DNA of 64,000 nucleotides from NCBI RefSeq assembly GCF_028435365.1, contig NZ_JAGTJJ010000010.1, forward strand, positions 161,345 to 225,344, given 5' to 3'. Positions 23,041-30,398 of the stretch are shown in pieces. The stretch's first letter is position 1; each line of letters opens with the position of its first letter. This stretch comes from Polyangium jinanense (lineage in GTDB: Bacteria; Myxococcota; Polyangia; Polyangiales; Polyangiaceae). The translations under genes were made by a program, and so were the position numbers. The notes under the pieces are model-generated. The model was not told the DNA's origin, ran no database searches, and saw only the letters and a program-made list of their open reading frames with translations.

Positions 23041-25650
23041 GTGACGAAAACACGCAAGAAGACGCTTGGATGGATCGCCCTCGGGTTGCTCGGGGCGACC
23101 TTTGCTGCCTGCGGGGGCGATGACAAACCGATAACGGAAAACCCCCCGACCGCGGTTGATCCGCTGGCCCATTGCCAGTTCGAAACCCCACCGGAGCGCC
23201 CGTCCAAACCGGCAAATGCTCCGACGGACGTCAAGGCCGGCTACGGCGCCGCCGTCCTGCCCATGCCCATCGGCACGCCCGTGGGCGGCTACGCCTCGCG
23301 CACCGTCGGCCTCGGCGGTGCCAAGCCCGTCGACGACCGCCCCCGGCGCTTCGGCAAGAGCCTCGTGCCCACCGTGGGCATCCACGACGCGCCACGCGCC
23401 GAGGCCCTCGCCCTCGAAGCCGGCGGCGAGCGCGTGGTCATCGTCCGCGTCGACGCGCCGCTCCTCAACGAGAACACACTCTTCGAGCTCGAATCAAAGG
23501 TCGCCCCCGACGGCTCCATGCGCGGCCGCATCATCATGACCGCCTCGCATAGCCACGCCGCCTGGGCCGGCTACCAGCCGAGCTTCATCCTCATGCCCGG
23601 CGTCGATCGCCCGAAATCCGCGCTCGCCGAGCGCGCCATCGCCGCCATGGCCGACGCCATCGAGCAGGCGCTCGGCGGGCTCGCCCCCGCGAAGATCGGC
23701 GTCACGGTCGAGAAGGACTTCGACCCGAACGACGAGGTCAACCGCGACCGGCGCGGCGAAAACAACATGCTCCCCGGGCCCGACGGCAACGACGCGGGCA
23801 AGCGAAAGGACCCGACGCTCTGGGTCCTGCGTGTCGACAAGGCCGACGGCACGCCCCTCGCGGCCCTCGTCGATTTCCCCATTCACGGCACGATCGGCGG
23901 CGGCGACAACCCGCTCGTCTCGACCGACGCCCCCGGCGCCATCGCGCGCGCGCTGAGCGCCGAGCTCGGATATCCCGTCATGCACGTGCAGGGCGCGGCC
24001 GGCGACGTCTCGCCCGCGGGCCACGACGGCCGCACCTCCTGTCCGGACTCGCTCCGGTGCCTCGACATTCCGCGCCTGGAGACGCTCGGCGCCCGCGCGA
24101 CCGAGCTCATCGCGCCCATCATCGGCAGCGTTCAGACCGGCGACAAGGCTGCGTTCGAGATCGTCACGCGGAGCTACTACATCGGCCGCGACGGCGTCGT
24201 GAAGCGCCCCGACGGCACCGAGCTCCGCTACGCGCCGTACGATCCGAACGTCGAGGAGTACGTGCCCGACGGCGTCTTCCTCGACGAGAATGGCAAGGTC
24301 AAGAGCCCCATCGACGAGTTCAACACCTACGCCGGCGCGGGCCTGTGCGGCGAGCAGAGCGGCACGGGCGCGATCGCCGGTTTGCCCGGGGCGCTCAGCA
24401 TGCCGGTCTACGGCTCGTGCCTCGAAATCGCCAAGGGCGGCGGCATCATCTTCGGCCTCTTCGACGTCGGCTCCGACATGCCCCTGCCGCTCTGCGACTC
24501 TGTCCGCACGACGGCCGCGGCGTTGCGTATTTCGGGCACGCCGACCGGCGATTACCTCGTCGTCACGGCGCCCGGCGAACCGGTCGCGCCCTGGGCAGCT
24601 TATCTTCGTGGCCTTTCGCCCGCGGGCCCCGATCGGACGCTGCTCATCGGGTATGCCGACGATCACGTCGGATACATTCTCACGGGCGAGGATTGGCTCG
24701 CGGGCGGCTACGAGCCGAGCATCAACGTCTGGGGCCCGCTCGAAGGCGAGCTGATCCTCGCCGGCGTGCTCGAAGCGGCGAAGCTCGCGTGGACGCCCGA
24801 AATCGAGGATCCCGAAGTCGGCAGCTCGCGCTTCACCGCCTGGAAATACCCCGACGAGGCGCCGATCACGAAGCTCGAGACCACCGATCATGGCACGGCG
24901 GCGTCCGTGTCCCCCGTGCTTTTCTGGCCGGACACGGTGGCCGCGGAGGTCTCCGTGCCGCAGGTTTCGCGGGCGGTCGGCGCCGCGCGGTTTGCCTGGT
25001 ATGGCGGCGATCCGGCCATCGACATGCCCGAGGTATTCATCGAGCGGGAAGCGGCGCTCGGCATGTACCAGCCGCTCGCCGACGCGAAGGGCCGCCCGGC
25101 CACCTCGTACGAGGGTACGATTGTCACGACGTACTCGCCCGACCCGGTGCATGCGGAGGTGCCCGAGCACCACGTCTACACGGCGACGTGGCAGCCCGTC
25201 CCGTCGGACCTCTTCTCCGCGCAGAAACCGATGCTGCCATTCTCGCTCCCGCTCGGGAAATACCGCTTCCGCGTGAAGGGCAAAGCGCTCGCGGCATCCG
25301 GCGAGACGACCTACGAGATCACGAGCCCGTCGTTCGAGGTCGTCGCCGCGCCGCTTTCGTCTGCGTCGACCGCGACGCGTGGCGCCTCGTCGATCGACCT
25401 CGTGGCAAACCTCGGGACGGCGCCGGGGCTTCGTGCTTTGCGGGTGGGGCCGAGCGATTCGGGCGTGCCGCTGCTCGGCCCGTGGACGGTGACGGTGACG
25501 TTCGCGAACAACCAGACGAAGACGGTCGAGGTCAATCCCGACGCCGAGGGCAAGGCCAGCCTGCCGCTCACGATGCAGGAGGCGCTGGATGCGCAATCGG
25601 TCGAGATTCGCGACGTGGCGGGCAATGGCGGGACGCTGACCGTTCCTTGA
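23041..25650 (+). CDS. Secreted neutral/alkaline ceramidase-like lipoprotein
   Basis: 869 residues, starting at GTG 23041 with GGAGG 6 bases upstream. Lipoprotein signal (LGATFAAC, then GGDDKP). The body matches the neutral ceramidase family: zinc-ligand region TASHSHAAWAGY, FPIHGTIGGGDNPLVSTDAP, and the catalytic-serine motif QGAAGDVSP. A C-terminal Ig-like domain follows, as in the bacterial enzyme. The family hydrolyses the amide bond of ceramide to sphingosine and fatty acid; since some myxobacteria make sphingolipids, the substrate could be self or prey lipid (inference). The frame is open over the end of the preceding gene, but the GTG start is well supported. Confidence 0.9.
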   Translation: MTKTRKKTLGWIALGLLGATFAACGGDDKPITENPPTAVDPLAHCQFETPPERPSKPANAPTDVKAGYGAAVLPMPIGTPVGGYASRTVGLGGAKPVDDRPRRFGKSLVPTVGIHDAPRAEALALEAGGERVVIVRVDAPLLNENTLFELESKVAPDGSMRGRIIMTASHSHAAWAGYQPSFILMPGVDRPKSALAERAIAAMADAIEQALGGLAPAKIGVTVEKDFDPNDEVNRDRRGENNMLPGPDGNDAGKRKDPTLWVLRVDKADGTPLAALVDFPIHGTIGGGDNPLVSTDAPGAIARALSAELGYPVMHVQGAAGDVSPAGHDGRTSCPDSLRCLDIPRLETLGARATELIAPIIGSVQTGDKAAFEIVTRSYYIGRDGVVKRPDGTELRYAPYDPNVEEYVPDGVFLDENGKVKSPIDEFNTYAGAGLCGEQSGTGAIAGLPGALSMPVYGSCLEIAKGGGIIFGLFDVGSDMPLPLCDSVRTTAAALRISGTPTGDYLVVTAPGEPVAPWAAYLRGLSPAGPDRTLLIGYADDHVGYILTGEDWLAGGYEPSINVWGPLEGELILAGVLEAAKLAWTPEIEDPEVGSSRFTAWKYPDEAPITKLETTDHGTAASVSPVLFWPDTVAAEVSVPQVSRAVGAARFAWYGGDPAIDMPEVFIEREAALGMYQPLADAKGRPATSYEGTIVTTYSPDPVHAEVPEHHVYTATWQPVPSDLFSAQKPMLPFSLPLGKYRFRVKGKALAASGETTYEITSPSFEVVAAPLSSASTATRGASSIDLVANLGTAPGLRALRVGPSDSGVPLLGPWTVTVTFANNQTKTVEVNPDAEGKASLPLTMQEALDAQSVEIRDVAGNGGTLTVP

Positions 25651-25654
25651 TTGT

Positions 25655-25676
25655 CCCGAGGGGGACGCCTCGCGTC
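25655..25676 (+). repeat. 22-bp post-stop repeat, copy 2
   Basis: Identical to 22961-22982, four bases after the stop of the ceramidase-like gene. Together with the hairpins at 25684-25704 and 25741-25763 it forms a compact structured intergenic region between convergent genes. Confidence 0.7.
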
Positions 25677-25683
25677 CCCTTCT

Positions 25684-25704
25684 CGTCCGGGCAAAGCCCG
25701 GACG
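25684..25704. terminator. Perfect 9-bp hairpin between convergent genes
   Basis: CGTCCGGGC / GCCCGGACG with an AAA loop. It has no T run on either side, so it resembles the dispersed hairpins of this genome as much as an intrinsic terminator. It lies 33 bases after the ceramidase-like stop. Confidence 0.5.
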
Positions 25705-25740
25705 ATTCACCCCGAGGCGAGTTCGCTTTGCGATCTCGCA

Positions 25741-25763
25741 GAGCGCCGAACAGTTCGGCGCTC
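25741..25763 (-). terminator. Perfect 10-bp hairpin at the stop of the Lys-rich protein gene
   Basis: GAGCGCCGAA (25741-25750) / TTCGGCGCTC (25754-25763) with a 3-base loop; the arm touches the TAG stop (25763-25765) of the minus-strand gene. No strong T tract follows on the minus strand, so it may act with a factor-dependent mechanism or protect the mRNA 3' end. Confidence 0.55.
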
Positions 25764-26230
25764 TAACTCGCGCGCTTCTCGCGCCTCTCGCGCTTCTTCC
25801 CGTCGCGCCGCGCCTCCTTGCCGAACTTCTCGCGCGCGTTTTCCTTCAGCTCCTTCGCGAGCTTCTTCACGTCCTTCGCCTCGTCGCGCGTCACCTTGCC
25901 GTCTTTGCCGGCCTCCTTCGCGGCGGCGCGGATCGCGGCGGCGCCCGCCTCGAAATCCTTGCGGATCTGCGCCTTCATCGACTCCGGCAGCGGATGCGCG
26001 GCGAGGAGCGACTCCATTTGCTCGCGCGCGTGCTTGATCTTTTCCTCGACCTTCTCGTCGAAGCGGGCCGACTCCATGGGGAATTCGCCCTTGCCGTGCT
26101 TCTTCTTGTCGACCTTCTCGACCCTCGGCGCCTTGCCCTTCTCCTCGGCGGAGGCGGCGAGCGGGGCGGTCGCGAACACGAAGGCGAGGGCAAACGCGAG
26201 GGGGCGAACGAAAGTACGAAGGCTCGACAT
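25763..26230 (-). CDS. Secreted Lys/Glu-rich helical protein, unknown
   Basis: 155 residues. Signal peptide FALAFVFATAPLAASA, then a highly charged, helical body (VEEKIKHAREQMESLLAAHP, EAKDVKKLAKELKENAREKF) ending in a basic tail. The composition resembles periplasmic helical proteins such as the Spy/CpxP or Heat_resist type, but no characteristic LTxxQ motif was found, so the function is unknown. A segment around GKDGKVTRDEAKD recalls an EF-hand-like DxDxDG loop, though only weakly. AAGGAG about 8 bases before ATG 26230 supports the start. Confidence 0.8.
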   Translation of the reverse strand: MSSLRTFVRPLAFALAFVFATAPLAASAEEKGKAPRVEKVDKKKHGKGEFPMESARFDEKVEEKIKHAREQMESLLAAHPLPESMKAQIRKDFEAGAAAIRAAAKEAGKDGKVTRDEAKDVKKLAKELKENAREKFGKEARRDGKKRERREKRAS

Positions 26231-26449
26231 GGCGGGGCTCCTTTACGGGCGATGCCGTGGTTCGAGCGGAGGAAGAGCACGCGGCATGCCAGGCGTCCGG
26301 GCCTTGTGATCCGCGGATTTTGCGAGATCTCGGCCTGCGGAGCAAGCGCCGCACCTGCGGAATTCCGCGCCCGCTGCGGCGCATCGCGCGCACCGGGGCG
26401 GCTCGGGTACCGGCGCGACGGGCGCCGAGGGAGGCTGGTACGAGATCGA

Positions 26450-26767
26450 TTACTGCTGTTCGAGTTGCTCGTAAGGCCAACCGGGCGGCGGCGGGGCCGT
26501 CGTCCAGCGGAAGTTTTCGGGCTCGAGGATCGATTCGAGATACTCTCGCCATAGCTCGAGGATCAATCGATATGTCGACGCCGTCACGAGGACCTGCATG
26601 GCCAGGCGACCCGTCCTCGTGGCCTGGTTCGGCCATTCGCTCGAAATTCGCGCCATCAGCGTGTATTCGAGCTCGATGATGCGGTCGACCGAATCCAGGC
26701 GCCGCTGGATCTCCTCGCATCGGACGGCGATGATCTTCTTGTACCAGTCGTGTCCCTCCCTGGTCAT
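26450..26767 (-). CDS. Hypothetical protein, second gene of a two-gene operon
   Basis: 105 residues, soluble, mostly helical (EEIQRRLDSVDRIIELEYTL, LVTASTYRLILELWREYLES), ending in the Pro-rich APPPPGWPYEQLEQQ. No family recognised. A strong ribosome-binding site (GGGAGGG 5 bases before ATG 26767) and position 76 bases after a same-strand gene indicate a real, co-transcribed gene. GC is lower at its start than in neighbours. Its role is presumably linked to the preceding protein. Confidence 0.7.
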   Translation of the reverse strand: MTREGHDWYKKIIAVRCEEIQRRLDSVDRIIELEYTLMARISSEWPNQATRTGRLAMQVLVTASTYRLILELWREYLESILEPENFRWTTAPPPPGWPYEQLEQQ

Positions 26768-26843
26768 CGCGCCCTCCCTTCACGAGGTGATGGCGCGCCG
26801 CGGCCCCCCTCCTGGGCAGCCGCGGCGCGCGCATCGGGCTCGT

Positions 26844-27218
26844 TCACGGCTGTACGGGCGCCGGGGCCGGGGCCGGGGCCCCACCACCACTACCAGTACC
26901 GCCCGGCGTGGCCTCGAGGAAGCGGATCGCCCTCCCGGCCTTCATGAAGAGGAGGAGATTCTTGGCGACGACCTGCTCGAGCGTGTCCCGAACCGACTCG
27001 TTGACCTCGAGGATCTCGTCCACGGTCGCCGGCGTCACCGGCGTCGGCGTCTGGCCCGGGAGCGTACCGAGGACCCACTGAATCTTCTCACCCTCGGCGT
27101 TGAGGATGTGCGAGAGACCCATCTCCTCCATTGCGATCGAGATGAGGACGAGGGACGCGACGTCTTCGCGCTGAAAGTCGGGGAGGTTCGGGAAATTGGG
27201 GATATTGACCTGGCTCAT
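26844..27218 (-). CDS. Hypothetical protein with Firmicutes surface-protein-like motif
   Basis: 124 residues. It opens with a short Asn/Pro/Phe stretch (VNIPNFPNLPDF), then SIAMEEMGLSHILNAEGEK, which closely resembles the 'ALEELALAHIINAEGEKIQ' motif I recall from Bacillus/Clostridium spore or collagen-like surface proteins. A helix follows (VRDTLEQVVAKNLLLFMKA) and the end is a Gly then Ala-Pro tail (GGTGSGGG, APAPAPAP). No signal peptide. AAGGAAG about 6 bases upstream of ATG 27218 supports the start. First gene of an operon with 26450-26767, divergent from an ECF sigma gene. Function unknown. Confidence 0.72.
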   Translation of the reverse strand: MSQVNIPNFPNLPDFQREDVASLVLISIAMEEMGLSHILNAEGEKIQWVLGTLPGQTPTPVTPATVDEILEVNESVRDTLEQVVAKNLLLFMKAGRAIRFLEATPGGTGSGGGAPAPAPAPVQP

Positions 27219-27528
27219 GGTTTCTTCCTTCTTATTCGTAATGCCCCGCGGCGTCCGGCTCCCTATGAGCCGTTTCGTTTATCGCTGCGGGCACTAGCAA
27301 TGACGAACGAGGCGTCGTTTTCGTGAGCAGAGAATCGACGCTCGCGCGTCGTTTTCCCGGACCGCTATCGGCATCCGACGCGGACGGACACGATCGCGTG
27401 TCTCGACGATTCCCGTGTCGATTGGCGAATCGATATTGACGGGGCCGCTCCTCCATCGAATCATCGGCAATATTCAACTTACCTGCACGCGCTCGACTGG
27501 CGCGTCGCGTCGATTGGGGAGGTTGCTC
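27219..27528. promoter_or_regulatory. Divergent intergenic region between hypothetical operon and ECF sigma gene
   Basis: 310 bases, clearly AT-richer than its surroundings, serving promoters in both directions. It holds an inverted repeat GACACG-ATCG-CGTGTC at 27387-27402 that could be an operator, but no promoter pair can be fixed with confidence. No gene was seen in it; the sigma-gene frame is open from 27415, but the start at 27529 is better supported. Confidence 0.4.
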
Positions 27529-28122
27529 ATGGGGGGGGAGAACCAGAGCTTCACGCGTGCCTCTTTTCAAGAGGCGTGGTCGCAATCCGAGCCACAGCTC
27601 CGGAAGCTCTGCTTTCGCTGGACAGGAAGGGATCCCGAGGCCGCGCGCGACGCGCTCGGCACGGTCGCCGTGCTCGCCATGGAGGAGCTCACGCAGCGCC
27701 CGGGCGAGATATCGAATGTGCGCGCCTGGCTGACCCGGCTCGCGCGGAACGCTTGTGTCGACATTCACCGGGAGCGCGCGATCAAAAGGCGCGCGATCGA
27801 GCGGCTCACGATCGAAGGGGGGATCGAATCGGCGCACGCCGAGTCTCCGGAGGCCGAGCAGATGCGGCGCGAGCTCGACGTGCTCGTAAGGAGGGCCATC
27901 GACGGCTTGCCGCCCGGACTCGCAGAGACCGCGAAGCTCCGTCTCGTCGAGGAAGAACCTTACGAGGACATCGCAGGCGAGCTCTCGCTCTCGCCCGAGA
28001 CCGTACGAAAGCGTATCCAGGACGCGCGAACGCGTTTACGCAACGAGCTCGCGACGCACGTGGAGGAGACGAGGCCCCGCGGAATCACGCGCCGGGTGGA
28101 AAGCCGTCTCTCCACACGCTGA
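27529..28122 (+). CDS. ECF-type RNA polymerase sigma factor
   Basis: 197 residues. Region 2 (FQEAWSQSEPQLRKLCFRWT, VRAWLTRLARNACVDIHRER) and region 4 (IDGLPPGLAETAKLRLVEE, then YEDIAGELSLSPETVRKRI) are clear. It likely drives its own or neighbouring genes; no anti-sigma gene is adjacent, but the divergent two-gene operon and the downstream HTH-citrate synthase are candidate targets. The Shine-Dalgarno GGGGAGG 7 bases before ATG 27529 fixes the start against an open upstream frame from 27415. The C-terminus is Arg-rich. Confidence 0.88.
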   Translation: MGGENQSFTRASFQEAWSQSEPQLRKLCFRWTGRDPEAARDALGTVAVLAMEELTQRPGEISNVRAWLTRLARNACVDIHRERAIKRRAIERLTIEGGIESAHAESPEAEQMRRELDVLVRRAIDGLPPGLAETAKLRLVEEEPYEDIAGELSLSPETVRKRIQDARTRLRNELATHVEETRPRGITRRVESRLSTR

Positions 28123-28125
28123 TGC

Positions 28126-28171
28126 ATACGGCCCGGGCCGGATATGTTTTATACGGCCCGGGCCGGATATG
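28126..28171. repeat. Two 21-bp palindromic direct repeats
   Basis: The 21-bp sequence at 28126-28146 is repeated exactly at 28151-28171 (25 bp start to start). Its centre is the 12-bp perfect palindrome CGGCCCGGGCCG. It lies just after the sigma-factor stop and about 100 bases before the HTH-citrate synthase ATG. Paired palindromes of this size suggest a tandem operator; each could also form a transcript hairpin acting as a terminator. Confidence 0.65.
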
Positions 28172-28232
28172 ACATTGTCCGACCCATTTTACCTCGACTC
28201 CCGCGCGCAACGCGCCTCGGCTTGGTGATAGC

Positions 28233-28262
28233 TTGGTCGACACTTCTATACACTTGTACAAT
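28233..28262 (+). promoter_or_regulatory. Possible promoter of the HTH-citrate synthase gene
   Basis: TTGGTC (28233-28238), an 18-base spacer and TACAAT (28257-28262), in an unusually AT-rich stretch directly before the gene. The -10 overlaps the 8-bp palindrome TTGTACAA. Transcription would start only a few bases before ATG 28274, so the assignment is tentative. Confidence 0.3.
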
Positions 28263-28273
28263 CGGGGGGCGTA

Positions 28274-29447
28274 ATGACGACGACCGCGCCGGGTCCTGGG
28301 TTCCTGACGGCGAACGAGGCCGTAGCGTTCCTTTCCGTCAAGCGGGCAACACTCTACACCTACGTGAGCCGGGGCCTCTTGCGAAGCGTCCCGTGCCCCG
28401 GGGGGCGCGGCAGGTATTACCTGCGCGAGGACGTCGAGCGATTGAAAGCTCGGAGCGAGGCGCACGCCGGCAGGTCCGGGCCTGATTCCGATGTGGAGCG
28501 AAGCTCGTCCCGGACGTTCATCACGCAGATGTCCCCCGAGGGGCCACGTTATCGAGGGCACGCCGTGGCCGACCTCGTGCGCGAGGGCAACTCGTTCGAG
28601 GCCGTGGCCGAGCTCCTCATGGTCCGGGAGGCTCCCCTCGAAGGAGGATCGAGACTGGGCGTGGCCCTCGTCCGACGAGGAGCGGCGCGACGTCCTTTCA
28701 ATCCTGCGCCGGGCCTGCGATGCGCTCGTGCTCCTCTCCTTGCCTTCGGCACCCCTCGACGTGGTGCGCCTGGGTATCCTCTTCTGGGCGCTACACCGGC
28801 ACGGTAACCCCAGCCCGGACCCACAAGCGAACCTCGTCGAGGCGCGCGCGCTGCTCCGGCTCGTCGCCGCATTGCCCGCCACCTGCCGCGGCGTCACGCG
28901 CGCTCTATCGGCCGCCCGCGCCTCGACCCTCGCCGAGAGCCTCGCCATTGCGTGGCCCCCCTCGGAAGGGGATTCCAGCGCGCCGACGCGCGTGGCGCTG
29001 CTCGATCGCGCGCTCTCGCTCGTGGCCGATCATGCCGTTGATCCGCCCGCGCTCGCCGCGCGCGCCGCCGCGCATGCGGGCGGCAGCCTCGCGGCCTGCG
29101 TGCTCGCGGGCGTGGAGGCGCTCTCGGGGGACGAGCACGCCGGGGTATGCGCGGAGCTCGCCGATTGGATCGACGTCCTCGAGACGACGGCGAAGGTCAG
29201 GGAATTCGTGGCCGAGCGGCTCGACAGCGGGACCCCGATTCCTGGCTTCGGTCGTCTTGCCGGGGCGGACCCCCGCGCGGCGATTCTGCTCGAGGCCGCT
29301 GCATCCTTTGCGCCCGCGGATAGACGTCTCCAGCGCGCCCTGGATCTCGTCGGATTCGCGCGCGGTTGCGGGGAGCCCGGCCTCGAAGTGGGGCTCGTGG
29401 CCCTCGCCGCGGCGCTCGGATTGCCGCCGGGCGCGCCGCCATTCTAG
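28274..29447 (+). pseudogene. HTH-domain citrate synthase-like protein, frame disrupted near 28640-28655
   Basis: The N-terminal part is an excisionase/MerR-like HTH_17 domain (FLTANEAVAFLSVKRATLYT, GRGRYYLREDVERLKAR), followed by citrate-synthase sequence (PRYRGHAVADLVREG, FEAVAELLMVREAPLEG). The frame then shifts by one base between about 28640 and 28655, and the rest of the domain continues in the next frame (DWAWPSSDEERRDVLSILRR to PPGAPPF). In that part the usual GPLHGGA is GDEHAGV and the usual PGFGHPLY...DPRA is PGFGRLAGADPRA, so the second catalytic His is Arg, and the C-terminus is short. It is therefore either a sequencing or true frameshift, and probably not a working citrate synthase; a regulatory role is possible. 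Confidence 0.75.
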
Positions 29448-29499
29448 CGGTCGGCCGCGTGGCCGGGCTCGTCGCGCACGTCCTCGAAGCCGAACATCG

Positions 29500-30363
29500 T
29501 TACTGACGTGCGAGCGCCTCGAACCACGGCCGGAGCGGGCGCGTTCCTCGCGCCTCGGCCACCGAATCCGTGGTCATGACGGCCGCGACGAACTCCAGCA
29601 TATCGGACAGGCGCGGGTGCGGTAGGCGCAGGCCGGCGCTCCAGAACCGAAATACGCCGGGCGGCACGTGCATGATCCGCGGCTTTTTGCCCACGACGTC
29701 GAATGCGAGCCGCATGATCTCCTCGCGGGTCAGGACCTCCGGGCCGCCCACCGTGACGAACTCCGGGCCTTCCTCGACCACGGAGACCATGGCCTCGGCG
29801 ACGCAGATAGGATGCACGGGATTGGCCTTTGCCGTCCCGTCGCCGGCGACGGAGCCGAATCCCATGCGGGCCATGTCGATCAGATCGCCGAGCGCCGAGT
29901 AAATCCCGGTTGGCCGGACGAACGAGCACGAGAGGCCCGAGGCGCGCAGCATGTCCTCCGTCTCGACGTGCGCCCGGATGTACCGCGTGTGATCGTATCC
30001 GGGCCCGGGGTGCGCGGAGAGATACACGAAACGTTTGGCGGAGGCGCGAAGCGAAGCTTCGAGGAGGTTTGCGTGGGCCGCGACGTCCACGTCGCGGAAG
30101 GAGCGACGCTCGCTCATCCCGAGCGCCACGTTCGCGCCGAGGCAGGACACGACGACGTCGATCCCCGCGAGCGCCTCGCCGAGCGAACCGGCCCGCGTCG
30201 CGTCCCCGAGGACGACCTCGCTCGCGAGCGGGCGGATCTTCTCGGCGTTTTTCGCGCTCCGGGAGAACGTTCGCACGAAATGGCCACGCTCGCGGAGGAG
30301 ACGCAGCACCTCGGAGCCGACAGCGCCGGTCGCGCCGGCGAGGAGAATACGCGGTTGACTCAT
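29500..30363 (-). CDS. Atypical SDR, NAD(P)-binding protein (NmrA/SDR_a5-like)
   Basis: 287 residues. Nucleotide-binding ILLAGATGAVGSEVLRLL at the N-terminus, then EVVLGDATRAGSL and DVVVSCLGANV, typical of atypical short-chain dehydrogenases that often sense or bind NAD(P)H rather than catalyse. The region around HTRYIRAHVETEDMLRASG replaces the classical YxxxK by a Y-x4-H arrangement, so enzymatic activity is doubtful. Soluble. Start ATG 30363 yields the standard N-terminus; the frame is open upstream over another gene's antisense. It lies 36 bases from the stop of the FHA activator on the same strand. Confidence 0.88.
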   Translation of the reverse strand: MSQPRILLAGATGAVGSEVLRLLRERGHFVRTFSRSAKNAEKIRPLASEVVLGDATRAGSLGEALAGIDVVVSCLGANVALGMSERRSFRDVDVAAHANLLEASLRASAKRFVYLSAHPGPGYDHTRYIRAHVETEDMLRASGLSCSFVRPTGIYSALGDLIDMARMGFGSVAGDGTAKANPVHPICVAEAMVSVVEEGPEFVTVGGPEVLTREEIMRLAFDVVGKKPRIMHVPPGVFRFWSAGLRLPHPRLSDMLEFVAAVMTTDSVAEARGTRPLRPWFEALARQ

Positions 30364-30398
30364 GGAAACCCCCCAGGGCCCGGAGTCTACCGCGCGTC

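Noticed and set aside
23494..25710. Minus-strand open frame of about 738 codons
   Set aside because: Antisense to the ceramidase-like gene; Arg/Gly/Asp-rich without motifs.
28274..28480. HTH_17 domain as a prophage excisionase
   Set aside because: The HTH is followed in frame by citrate-synthase sequence, and no integrase, att site or phage gene is nearby.
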